Assembly: GCA_004557245.1 (NCBI GenBank)
Contig: SFEL01000007.1
Coordinates: 62,001-126,000 of the forward strand
Reading direction: 5' to 3'
DNA length: 64,000 nucleotides
Origin: Clostridiales bacterium
GTDB taxonomy: Bacteria > Bacillota > Clostridia > Christensenellales > CAG-138
Within the stretch, counting starts at the first letter, position 1. Each line of letters starts with the position of its first letter. The notes beneath the pieces were generated by a model. That model worked only from the letters and a program-made list of their open reading frames with translations, made no database searches and was not told the origin of the DNA. The translations under genes and the position numbers were made by a program. Shown here one piece after another: positions 16,768 to 24,514 of this stretch.

Positions 16768-17331
16768 ATGAACAGAGAAGAGGCATACGAGCTTTTGCAC
16801 AAGTACATGAAGGGCGAGAACTACATTCAGCATTCCATGGCAGTTGAAGCCATAATGCGGGGCCTGGCCAAGCGCCTTGCGCCTGAGGACGTAGAGTATT
16901 GGGGCATCGCCGGCCTTTTGCACGACCTTGATGAGGAGCAGTGCGACTGGCGCAACCACCCGGAGGTACACGGCCCCACCAGCGTGAATATACTGCATGA
17001 GAACGGCGTGAACGACCCTGTGCTTGAGGGGGCGATAATGGCTCACAACCCTCTTTGCGGAAAAAAGGCGGGTACCACAATAGAATACGCTCTGCTGGCG
17101 GCAGACCCAATGAGCGGCTTCTGCAAGTCTGTGGCGCAGATATACCCGGATAAAAAGATTGCCAGCGTAAAGCACAAGAGCGTTGTAAAACGCTTCAAGG
17201 AGGTGCGCTTTGCCGCGGGAGCGAACCGGGAATACATGAACGCCATAGTTAATACGGGCCTTACACTGGACGACCTAATAGATGTTGCGCTGGAGGAGAT
17301 GACCGCCATAGCGGATAAGCTCGGCCTGTAA
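16768..17331 (+). CDS. HD-domain hydrolase
   Basis: The protein of 187 residues has an HD metal-binding pattern: QHS near residue 25, GLLHDLD (about 49-55), and AHNPLC further on. Such short HD (HDIG-like) proteins are metal-dependent phosphohydrolases; the substrate is unknown. AGGAGG at 16753-16758 is 9 bases before ATG 16768 and only 3 before ATG 16762, so the second ATG is preferred. It is preceded by the NlpC/P60 gene by about 28 bases and may share its transcript. Its terminator is split by the repeat element. Confidence 0.85.
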   Translation: MNREEAYELLHKYMKGENYIQHSMAVEAIMRGLAKRLAPEDVEYWGIAGLLHDLDEEQCDWRNHPEVHGPTSVNILHENGVNDPVLEGAIMAHNPLCGKKAGTTIEYALLAADPMSGFCKSVAQIYPDKKIASVKHKSVVKRFKEVRFAAGANREYMNAIVNTGLTLDDLIDVALEEMTAIADKLGL

Positions 17332-17371
17332 ACAAAAAGCCCCAGATAGCTAAAAATAAAGGCAGCGAATA

Positions 17372-17384
17372 TAAATCGCTGCTT
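17372..17384 (+). repeat. Left 13-bp target-site duplication
   Basis: TAAATCGCTGCTT here is repeated exactly at 17549-17561, bracketing repeat copy 2. Confidence 0.7.
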
Positions 17385-17389
17385 CAGAG

Positions 17390-17549
17390 TGTCAAAAAAG
17401 TGGCTGAACGCCACTTTTTTGAGTTTTCTCATTCGGTGCTTGCGCCTATAGCGCGGCCAGCACCTCATGCAGGGAAAGCCTTGCTACGCAAGCGCCTTTT
17501 GCGGATTTGCCGCACATGTCGCCAAATCCGAATAAAGCCATAAGGGGCT
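17390..17549 (-). repeat. 160-bp structured interspersed repeat, copy 2
   Basis: The reverse complement of copy 1 at 12236-12395. Read on the minus strand it keeps the closing helix (TTTATTCGG with CCGAATGAG, where changed bases give G-T pairs), the two internal hairpins (one C-A mismatch but one extra G-C pair), and the terminal bidirectional terminator. It lies downstream of the HD gene on one strand and downstream of the ribbon-helix-helix gene on the other. Confidence 0.85.
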
Positions 17550-17561
17550 AAATCGCTGCTT
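17549..17561 (+). repeat. Right 13-bp target-site duplication
   Basis: TAAATCGCTGCTT, an exact copy of 17372-17384; the T run of the original terminator follows. Confidence 0.7.
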
Positions 17562-17581
17562 TTTTATGTGCTTTTTTTGTT

Positions 17582-17764
17582 TTAACCCTCATCATCAGCG
17601 TCGAGATTGTCTATGGCGTATTGCAGGCACTGAATCACCAGAGCGTTGAGGGATAGATTGTGCTTGCACGCCAGCTTGTCAAGATAATCCATCATGTCGG
17701 CGGGCATGCGGAAGGTCTTGGTGACAGTATCGCTCGATGGTGCGGGTTTGATCTTAAATGACAT
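17582..17764 (-). CDS. Ribbon-helix-helix DNA-binding protein
   Basis: The 60-residue protein has the pattern TKTFRMPADMMDYLDKLA followed by NLSLNALVIQCLQYAI, a short beta strand and two helices typical of Arc/MetJ-type ribbon-helix-helix proteins. ATG 17764 has AAAGGA seven bases upstream; the longer frame would need a TTG start. No toxin gene is adjacent, so an antitoxin role is unsupported; it is either a stand-alone regulator or an orphan. It marks the left edge of the region with changed codon use. Confidence 0.75.
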   Translation of the reverse strand: MSFKIKPAPSSDTVTKTFRMPADMMDYLDKLACKHNLSLNALVIQCLQYAIDNLDADDEG

Positions 17765-17987
17765 AGCAATATCCTTTCTCTTGCCTTTCAATTATATTTT
17801 GCATTGTAACACCTAAAAATTAAACAAAAAAATTGTGTGCTAATTGCAAGAAGCGACACAAAAGGACATCGTTCGTCATTTTTTGCTTGCAAAAATAATT
17901 GCAAATAGATTGCATGTGTGGTAGCATGTAAATAACGGTACGAAAACACGTTCAATATTAACAATAACGTTATGATGGGAGTGTACT

Positions 17988-19556
17988 ATGAAAAAATTAT
18001 TTGCGATTCTCTTGGCGCTGATCATGATGCTGACGACGGTTTCGGCGATGGCGGCTGCTGCTCCGGAAAAATGGGATATTTCCAAGTCAAAGACCGCCAC
18101 AAACCTTGATGCAAATTATGAGTCTAAGGTTACACTGTCTTTACCCAGTGCAGAGGAACCTCTTGTATCCGATATAGTATTTGTTCTGGATAAATCAACC
18201 AGCGCACAATTGGAACAACAGGCTCTTGATATGCTCGGAAAGTTAAAGGTGCATGTTGAAGAAACAGGTGCTACCGTGAAGGTGGGCGTGGTAATCTTTA
18301 ATAAGGTAGCGAATGTAGCGAATGATGGCAAATTCTTCAACTTGGCTACAGAGTATGATGGTATTGAAGCGGCTATTAAACAGGAGATAAAGAGCGGTAC
18401 AAATACCCATGCGGGTCTGCTGGCTGGCAAAAAGATGCTTGACGATGATAAATCCGTGGAAAACAACCGCAAATATCTGATCTTTGTCAGCGACGGCATC
18501 ACCTATATGTATGATGAAGAGGCCAAGATCGTTCCTTATTACTGGATGAACGATAATTCTCCCTACTTCTCGAAAGACCCCTACAGTTGGCAATTCAAGT
18601 ATTCTAACAATAATGCTCCTGACGATTGGAGCGAGTGGATTAATGGCGTGGAAGCCGCTATGTCCGCTGAAGCAGGTAATGCTCCTGACCCTGTTCCGTA
18701 TGACAGCACTCTGAACGTCGAGATCGGTGAACTGGTAAGCGCGGAAATGCAGTATACAACCTCCGTAGATCGTGCACTGTACTACTCCTATCAGACATAC
18801 CAAGCAGCAAAGAACGCCGGATACAATGTCTACGCCATGACGGCCGACAGCGGCGCGGGCACGACTTATCCCTGGGGTCCCAGCTTTATGAATTATCTGG
18901 CGGGCAAAGATGAGGTTAACTTCGAAAAAATAAAGAACGATATCCTTTATCTCGTTGACGCGGGTTCTACCGTCACCGACTACATGGGCTATGTAGAAGG
19001 CGATTACAATTTCGACTTCGTGAATGACGCCGACGCTCTGTCACTGAAGGTGGGCGATGATTCGTATCCGGCGGTGAAATTGGACAACAACAAGTATGGC
19101 TTCAAGCTGAGCGGGAACAACAGCGACGGGAACAACAGCTACGACTATATTGTGGAGTATTTCCCCAAAGAAAAAGATGAAGAGAACTTTGTCTGGACAA
19201 TCAACGTCCCGGTCTCCAATTTTGCGCGAGTACAGCTTACCTACGCAGTCAAGCTGACCAATCCCAAGACCGCGGCTGGCACATACGGCACTTATGATGC
19301 GGATGGCTCCAAGAATTGCAAAGGGCTGTATACCAATAACTCCGCCGTATTGCACCCCATAAACAGCAACAACGTAACGGGCGCGGATGAAGCCTTCAAC
19401 AAGCCCACGGTTTCCTATACCGTTTCCGGAGGAGGTGGCGGCCATACCCATTATGACCCCACTCCCTCCGTTCCCGTGGTGGTCGTAGTGCCCCCCAAGA
19501 CCGGCGATATGCCCCTCTGGTACGGCATTGCGCGGTTCCTCGGTCTGGTGAAATAA
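17988..19556 (+). CDS. Secreted von Willebrand factor A surface protein
   Basis: The 522-residue protein has a signal peptide (MKKLFAILLALIMML, cleavage near AMA at about 20-22). A vWA domain starts near residue 60, with the MIDAS motif DKSTS (68-72), a Thr in SGTNTHAG (about 138), and VSDG for the third metal-binding loop. A beta-rich region follows, then GGGGG and PPKTGD (502-507). PPKTGD resembles an LPxTG-type sortase signal, but only about 15 residues follow, weakly hydrophobic and ending GLVK, so the anchor is incomplete by usual standards. No sortase or pilin gene is in the window. It is convergent to the lipoprotein cluster. Its codon use (ATC/ATT rather than ATA for Ile) differs from the core genes. 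Confidence 0.85.
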   Translation: MKKLFAILLALIMMLTTVSAMAAAAPEKWDISKSKTATNLDANYESKVTLSLPSAEEPLVSDIVFVLDKSTSAQLEQQALDMLGKLKVHVEETGATVKVGVVIFNKVANVANDGKFFNLATEYDGIEAAIKQEIKSGTNTHAGLLAGKKMLDDDKSVENNRKYLIFVSDGITYMYDEEAKIVPYYWMNDNSPYFSKDPYSWQFKYSNNNAPDDWSEWINGVEAAMSAEAGNAPDPVPYDSTLNVEIGELVSAEMQYTTSVDRALYYSYQTYQAAKNAGYNVYAMTADSGAGTTYPWGPSFMNYLAGKDEVNFEKIKNDILYLVDAGSTVTDYMGYVEGDYNFDFVNDADALSLKVGDDSYPAVKLDNNKYGFKLSGNNSDGNNSYDYIVEYFPKEKDEENFVWTINVPVSNFARVQLTYAVKLTNPKTAAGTYGTYDADGSKNCKGLYTNNSAVLHPINSNNVTGADEAFNKPTVSYTVSGGGGGHTHYDPTPSVPVVVVVPPKTGDMPLWYGIARFLGLVK

Positions 19557-19587
19557 GTTTATCCCCACAGGCGGCCTTATGAATGCT

Positions 19588-19627
19588 TTCGCCCATCGAC
19601 AGGTACGGTCGGTGGGCGAACTTTTTT
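19588..19627 (+). terminator. Terminator of the vWA gene
   Basis: TTCGCCCATCGAC (19588-19600) and GTCGGTGGGCGAA (19608-19620) form a stem with one wobble, followed by CTTTTTT. Confidence 0.8.
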
Positions 19628-19795
19628 AAGTCAATATGTTTTGTATGCCTTCGGGAAGCCTGCTTCACACCGCAGCACTGCCAGAACAATGGCAGGATGG
19701 AGGCGGATCCGGAATTACGGCTTTATATACTGTGCGTGGATTTGTACGTTAGTCAAAAGCAAAGCGCACCTTGGAATTGTCCAAGAGTTCACCAT
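19628..19795. other. Intergenic region between convergent genes
   Basis: I see no coding sequence. CTTGG/CCAAG (19770-19785) could form a weak hairpin behind the minus-strand lipoprotein gene, without a good T run. Confidence 0.4.
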
Positions 19796-20791
19796 TTACG
19801 GCGTGTAAACCTCACGTATTTCACTAACGAACCCGCCTTCCTCAAGCTTGAGGTACGCGAGCATGGGATATGACTGCCCCTTGAGCTTATCCATGAACTC
19901 GTCCGAGCCTATCTGCTTATCGCCGCACGGCGAGCCGTCATCGGTCCAACTGACAACGAAAAACTTCGTTCCCTCATCGCCCATTGTCACCACGGGCGTA
20001 TATTCCTCATTGGCGTTATGCAGCTCGTAATCATTATCGAAACGGGCGTTTTCAAGATGGTATTCCGCTATTAAGTCCGTGTCGTCCCAGCTGACCCACA
20101 CAACGTCATCCGCAAGCAGGGAATGGCATCCGTAGTCGAGCGCCTTATCGTAGATAACTAAGCAAAGCACGGGCGCTTCTGCAAGATACGCATAATCTCC
20201 CTTTTTAAGAAAAAGGCTTGCCTTCTGCGAAGTGTTCTTCATAAAATTTGAAGTTACGCCGTCCGGCCATGTGATGCTCATCTGTTCATCGCTATCAAAG
20301 GTAATATCACATTTTACCGGAGCTTCGTCCGGCTCGCCGATAGCCCAATATACAGCTTTTCCGTCTGCTATTTCCCATTTGCAGTAATGCGTTTGTTCAC
20401 CAAGAGCAAAAGCGTAATAGTCCTCCGGCGACAGGAACACCTTTCCGTTTCCATCAAAATAGTTGATGATCGGGAACTTGGGATCCATGCTTCCTTCGTC
20501 CATACACACCCACCATCCGGTAAGCGCATCGGCCAGGTCGTCGATGACCGGCGAATCCTGCGCGGGTTCATCACTCTCACGGGGAAGGGCTTCGCTCTCC
20601 TGCGGCTGCGGGTTCTCTTCTATGGGAGCCGGAGAGCCATGCTGCCCGTTTTGTTGTTGTGCAGATTCCAACAGCGATTCGGCAAGCGCACTTGAAATAT
20701 CGCCGCTTTTATCATCCGCTGCACAGCCGTTCAGAAGGAATGACACAAGCAATACGCAGGCCATAAGTAACAATACTGGTGTTTTTCTCAT
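19796..20791 (-). CDS. Lipoprotein of unknown function
   Basis: The 331-residue protein starts MRKTPVLLLM and has a lipobox LLNGC (Cys about 23), so it should be anchored on the outer face of the membrane. A low-complexity Gln/Glu/Pro/Ser stretch (about 40-80) leads into a folded part beginning LTGWWVCMDEGSMDP. The GxW-strand pattern and alternating polar/nonpolar strands suggest a lipocalin-like beta barrel; this is inference. ATG 20791 is preferred because AAAGGATGA lies upstream; the longer frame would use TTG. It is the last gene of the co-oriented cluster starting at 30.7 kb. Confidence 0.75.
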   Translation of the reverse strand: MRKTPVLLLMACVLLVSFLLNGCAADDKSGDISSALAESLLESAQQQNGQHGSPAPIEENPQPQESEALPRESDEPAQDSPVIDDLADALTGWWVCMDEGSMDPKFPIINYFDGNGKVFLSPEDYYAFALGEQTHYCKWEIADGKAVYWAIGEPDEAPVKCDITFDSDEQMSITWPDGVTSNFMKNTSQKASLFLKKGDYAYLAEAPVLCLVIYDKALDYGCHSLLADDVVWVSWDDTDLIAEYHLENARFDNDYELHNANEEYTPVVTMGDEGTKFFVVSWTDDGSPCGDKQIGSDEFMDKLKGQSYPMLAYLKLEEGGFVSEIREVYTP

Positions 20792-20902
20792 ATTCAATCA
20801 TCCTTTTCTATCGGGCGCTTACAACGCTGATCAAGCAGCTTTCACAGACCGCTTATGACCATGGGTATTCCCATTTACGCAGTAATCTTGTTTTGGCGTG
20901 GT

Positions 20903-21895
20903 TTAACCGCCTATTGCTTCCTTGTACCGGTCATAGCTGGGCGGCAGTGGATCGTTTTGCTCGTCCCACGGCGTACCGTCCTCTCGCAGGAAGAAGGTGA
21001 CGGTGCAGGTATGGCCGTCCTCCTTGTCTGTATATGGATATGTCATCATCAGCGCACCGTTTTTCAGGGTAGGGGAGAAGTATTTTTCATCGGCCTCAGT
21101 AAGGTACTGGCTGAATATCCATGCATCCTTATCACCGATGTCGGCAGTAAAGCCGTCATTGTGAAGGTTGACGTACATGGAAAGCTGCAAGGAGTCATCG
21201 CTCATGCTCGAATCTGTATAAACTTCGATGAACGCGCGGCCGTCGCGGGCTGCGGCGATGGAGGCGATGATGTCCTTCTCATAGTCATTGTTGTCCGTAG
21301 AGTCCGTGACCTGCATCGTGCCGAACCACATTTTTCCAAGCGTTATAGTCTTGGTGGGGGAAATAAAGCTGCTTGCTCCGGCGCCCGCGCCTGCGCCTGC
21401 AAAAGCGTCATCCATCGTTGCCGCAACTGTAATGCCGTTGAAGAAGTCACCCGCGCCGGCATTCGCTCCCGCGCTTGAGCCTGCGCTTGAGAGTGAGTCA
21501 GCCGCATCGTCGGGAACGAATACCATAGTCATGCCCGCCGCTTCGTAATCAAGGGTGACCTTGCCGCCTTCAACGGTGAAGATCGCAGTAGTATCGTCCG
21601 AATCAAAGGTTATCCCGCCCGTAGCCATGTCGTATGTAAAGCTTTCGGGTTTTTCGCCGGAAAGACCAAATTCGCCCGTGCCATCGGCGCTGAATTTAAT
21701 GAATGTACCGTCCGCCATGCCGTAGGAGTCAAGCTGCTCATGTGTGTAATCGTTCCCATCTATGGTGGCGCAATCAAGCGCGTAGCTTCCCACGATTCCA
21801 TCGGGTTCGTTCTGTGCGCCATTCTTATTGCCGCCGCAGGCGGTAAGAGCGAAGATCATCATAAGCGCCAACAGCGCCGCAGCAATTCTTTTCAT
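20903..21895 (-). CDS. Lipoprotein with two beta-rich modules
   Basis: The 330-residue protein has a lipoprotein signal (lipobox LTAC, Cys20). Module 1 (about 33-125) contains the pattern G-S-Y, an FSADGTGEF strand, a GITFDSDD strand and GMTMVFV. After a Gly/Ala/Ser linker, module 2 (about 175-330) contains WFGTMQV and ends PPSYDRYKEAI. The zinc-ribbon membrane protein at 22709-24445 has the same two modules in the same order, ending PPSVEWYNGAI. No enzymatic residues stand out; ligand binding or a structural role is likely. AAGGAGG precedes the ATG. Confidence 0.78.
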   Translation of the reverse strand: MKRIAAALLALMMIFALTACGGNKNGAQNEPDGIVGSYALDCATIDGNDYTHEQLDSYGMADGTFIKFSADGTGEFGLSGEKPESFTYDMATGGITFDSDDTTAIFTVEGGKVTLDYEAAGMTMVFVPDDAADSLSSAGSSAGANAGAGDFFNGITVAATMDDAFAGAGAGAGASSFISPTKTITLGKMWFGTMQVTDSTDNNDYEKDIIASIAAARDGRAFIEVYTDSSMSDDSLQLSMYVNLHNDGFTADIGDKDAWIFSQYLTEADEKYFSPTLKNGALMMTYPYTDKEDGHTCTVTFFLREDGTPWDEQNDPLPPSYDRYKEAIGG

Positions 21896-21921
21896 ATCAT
21901 GTGCCTCCTTGAATCGTCAAC

Positions 21922-22632
21922 TTATTTCTCGGGATAGAAGACATCGGTGTCCTTGATACTCTTGATGTCCCAGTTTGCGTCCTCGTAGGTGATCACAAAC
22001 CATCCGCCAGTGTCTCCCTCGTCGTCATAATGGTTGCCGATGGTGCGGGCATCCTGAATCCGCCATGTACCGGTCTTCAGCGTCCCGTCGTTATCATAGA
22101 CCATGGTGCCATCGGCGTTGAATGTGTATTTCCACTGGCTTCCCGCCTCGCATACAAAGGTAGCTCCGGTGAGTGACTTCACGACGGTTTCATAATCAGC
22201 CCGCTTGTACCACTGCCTGCTCACAAGGTCATAACAGGTGAGCACATCCGTGAACACAAAGTCAAAAGCGCTGCCGCCCGTTTCAGCGTCCACGATGTGT
22301 TTGTCCGAGATCTTGGTATCGACGGTGTTCCGAGTTTCCCTGTCAACAATTGTCAAATAATCGTCCTCAAAGAAGATGAAGCTTGTTGCGCTTTTATCTC
22401 CATCCACATACCAGTATTGGGTGTCCGAGATGCCCGGAGCCTGATAACCCCATTCGATCTCATCGGGATCAACGGTAGCCTCCGGTGCGGGCGTTGGGTC
22501 GGATATCCTTTCCGGCTCGACCGTGGGTGCCGGCCCATCGAAGGTCGGCGCCTCCGCGGGCGTTTTGCTTCCACATGCGGTCAAAGTGAGCAGCATCAAA
22601 AGCGCCAGTGATAATGCAAAAATTCTTTTCAT
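21922..22632 (-). CDS. Lipoprotein of unknown function
   Basis: The 236-residue protein has a lipobox LTAC (Cys20), then a Pro/Glu/Thr-rich stalk (about 24-55), then two small beta-rich parts. The second contains YTFNADGTMVYDNDGTLKTG and GTWRI, a pattern like calycin/lipocalin-like domains. It lies 26 bases upstream of the next lipoprotein gene on the same strand, so they should be co-transcribed. A GGGCCGC/GCGGCCC stem at 22665-22690 separates it from the zinc-ribbon gene upstream. Function unknown. Confidence 0.75.
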   Translation of the reverse strand: MKRIFALSLALLMLLTLTACGSKTPAEAPTFDGPAPTVEPERISDPTPAPEATVDPDEIEWGYQAPGISDTQYWYVDGDKSATSFIFFEDDYLTIVDRETRNTVDTKISDKHIVDAETGGSAFDFVFTDVLTCYDLVSRQWYKRADYETVVKSLTGATFVCEAGSQWKYTFNADGTMVYDNDGTLKTGTWRIQDARTIGNHYDDEGDTGGWFVITYEDANWDIKSIKDTDVFYPEK

Positions 22633-22708
22633 ATTTTGTTTCCTCCATTTTGAATTCCGATTTTGGGCCGCGTTTCATGAGTTGCGGCCCGTATTGGGAT
22701 CACAAGAG

Positions 22709-24445
22709 TTATTTCAGCAGTCCCATTGTGCTGGACATGGAGCTCCAATACTCGGCACCGTCGTCCGCGACATGAAAATTGATGTATATATACTCGCCGC
22801 TCTCAGCCATCCATGCATACTGATGAATTTCACCGGGTTTCCAGCTTGATGCGCTGACCTGCGCGGCGCCGTGCACATTGCCCATCATCTTGTATACCTG
22901 CTCGTATGTGACCTCGTTGCGGTGCTCATTGCAATACTTGCCCGCGGTAATAAGCACATCCAGCGGCACAATACCGTCTGCGCCCGCAACTGAGCTGCCA
23001 TATTCGCCATCGGTAGTCGGCTGCGGCTCCATCTGGTCATCCGGCACTTCGCCCGGCTCCAAGCCAGTGCCATCGGCATTTTCGCCCTGAACGCCGGATG
23101 AGGCAGATGTACCTTCATAGCCTATGGGAGCAAAGCCTACGGGTGGGAGCTCGCCGCGCTCAATGGCTCCGTTGTACCATTCCACAGAGGGAGGCACGAT
23201 GGCAAAGTTGCTGTCGATTTCTTTCTGCCAGCTTCCGCCCCACTGCTTCATGAAAAGTTTGAAGTCGAATATGTTGTCGCCGTTCTCGATGACATCGCCC
23301 ATCGCATACTGGTCGGGATAATCGGGCATGGGCAGGAACATCCAGTTATAGGCGTACATTTCAACGCCGCCCGCTATCGTGCCTTCTACCGCATAGAGGC
23401 CGGATTCCTTCGCCTCGCAGGTGGCAAGTGCAAACGCTTCATCTACATTGGCAAGATATACAGCGAACTGGCCTTTACCTGTGCCGTCAACGTCAACCAC
23501 CATATATGCGTCATAGTAATCGCTTGGGATATCGGCAAATTCGCCCGTAGCCTCGCTGACATACAGGCAGCCGTACCATGTGCCGTTCCACTGCTTTTGC
23601 AATTCGCTTGCGGAGGCGTCTGAGATGCCGCCTGCGGACGCGCCCGCCGCGCCGCCTGCTCGCGTGAATTTCAGCGTTATTCCCATATCCAGCACGTTTT
23701 CCAGCTCAAGCTTGCCATTCGCCAGCGTACCGTCACAATCCAGCCCGCCGCCCTTGATGTGGAAGGCAGTGCCGTCAAGCGTCCATTTGCCGTTGGCTTT
23801 CGTGCCGTCTATCTCCATAGTGCATTTGCCCTTATCCATAAGCTCGATAGTAAAGCCATTGGTCCAAACCGTGTCAACGTCAACATCCATCCCCATCATC
23901 TCGGCGCTGACAGCGGTATAGATGCCCGCATTGGGATCGCTGGACGCGGCCGCCTCACCGCCCTTGCCGCCAAGAACGCTAATGAGCACGATAGAAAGAA
24001 TGACCGCCAGCACAGCGCCGCCTATGATGAGCAGCGTCTTTTTGTTCATAGGCTTTTTCTGCCTGGGCGTCCTTGCTGCGGGAGCATAGGCGGGTTGAGC
24101 GGAGTAGCTTTGCTGCGGATTGCCCTGCTGAGGTTGATAGCCGCCCTGCTGTGCGGGTGCTTGATAACTCTGCTGCGTGGGCGGAGTGTAGGTTTGCTGC
24201 GGAGCTGACTGCTGTACAGGTGGGGTATAACTCTGCTGCGTAGGCGGCGTATAGGTCGCCTGATAAGTGCCTTGAACAGGCGCCTCCGCCTGCTTTGATT
24301 CTTCCTTTTGAACCGGCTGCACAGGGGTTGCCTGCAGGGGAGCTACATGGGTAGCCGGCTCGCTTCCTCCAATCTTCTGCCCGCAGCTGGGGCAGAACTT
24401 CGTACCGTCGGAAAGCTGCGCTCCGCAGTTGGTGCAAAATGCCAT
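22709..24445 (-). CDS. Zinc-ribbon membrane protein with extracytoplasmic paired modules
   Basis: The 578-residue protein has an N-terminal zinc ribbon (CTNCG and CPSCG, residues 4-21), a Gln/Pro/Tyr-rich linker with repeated PPTQQSY-like units (about 60-130), one membrane segment (about 137-158) and a large extracytoplasmic part. The positive-inside pattern (RQKKPMNKK before the membrane segment) puts the zinc ribbon in the cytoplasm. The outer part has a module with FTIELMDKGKCTMEIDG and GITLKFTR, then WYGCLYV and PPSVEWYNGAI, the same order as in the lipoprotein at 20903-21895. The C-terminal 100 residues are unique. A signalling or scaffold role is possible but unproved. Confidence 0.78.
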   Translation of the reverse strand: MAFCTNCGAQLSDGTKFCPSCGQKIGGSEPATHVAPLQATPVQPVQKEESKQAEAPVQGTYQATYTPPTQQSYTPPVQQSAPQQTYTPPTQQSYQAPAQQGGYQPQQGNPQQSYSAQPAYAPAARTPRQKKPMNKKTLLIIGGAVLAVILSIVLISVLGGKGGEAAASSDPNAGIYTAVSAEMMGMDVDVDTVWTNGFTIELMDKGKCTMEIDGTKANGKWTLDGTAFHIKGGGLDCDGTLANGKLELENVLDMGITLKFTRAGGAAGASAGGISDASASELQKQWNGTWYGCLYVSEATGEFADIPSDYYDAYMVVDVDGTGKGQFAVYLANVDEAFALATCEAKESGLYAVEGTIAGGVEMYAYNWMFLPMPDYPDQYAMGDVIENGDNIFDFKLFMKQWGGSWQKEIDSNFAIVPPSVEWYNGAIERGELPPVGFAPIGYEGTSASSGVQGENADGTGLEPGEVPDDQMEPQPTTDGEYGSSVAGADGIVPLDVLITAGKYCNEHRNEVTYEQVYKMMGNVHGAAQVSASSWKPGEIHQYAWMAESGEYIYINFHVADDGAEYWSSMSSTMGLLK

Positions 24446-24514
24446 TGTACTATCCTCCTAAACCTTTTTGTTGTTTGAATATACAATCTGTTACGACAAT
24501 GCAGTTGTGGGCCA

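Larger units (their letters stand above)
17362..17566 (+). terminator. Terminator split by insertion of the repeat
   Basis: GCAGCGA (17362-17368) and TCGCTGC followed by TTTTTT would form a hairpin. TCGCTGC occurs both at 17376-17382 and at 17553-17559, with the T run only after the second copy, so repeat copy 2 (about 17385-17549) interrupts the original terminator. Confidence 0.7.

Noticed and set aside
17582..17764. Ribbon-helix-helix gene as the antitoxin of a toxin-antitoxin pair
   Set aside because: No small toxin-like gene lies next to it on either side.
22665..22690. GGGCCGC/GCGGCCC hairpin as a terminator
   Set aside because: No T run follows on either strand, so it is at most a processing or stability element within the lipoprotein gene cluster.
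24100..24300. Short regular repeats that could suggest a CRISPR array
   Set aside because: They encode the PPTQQSY-like linker of the zinc-ribbon protein; unit length is short and there are no spacers.
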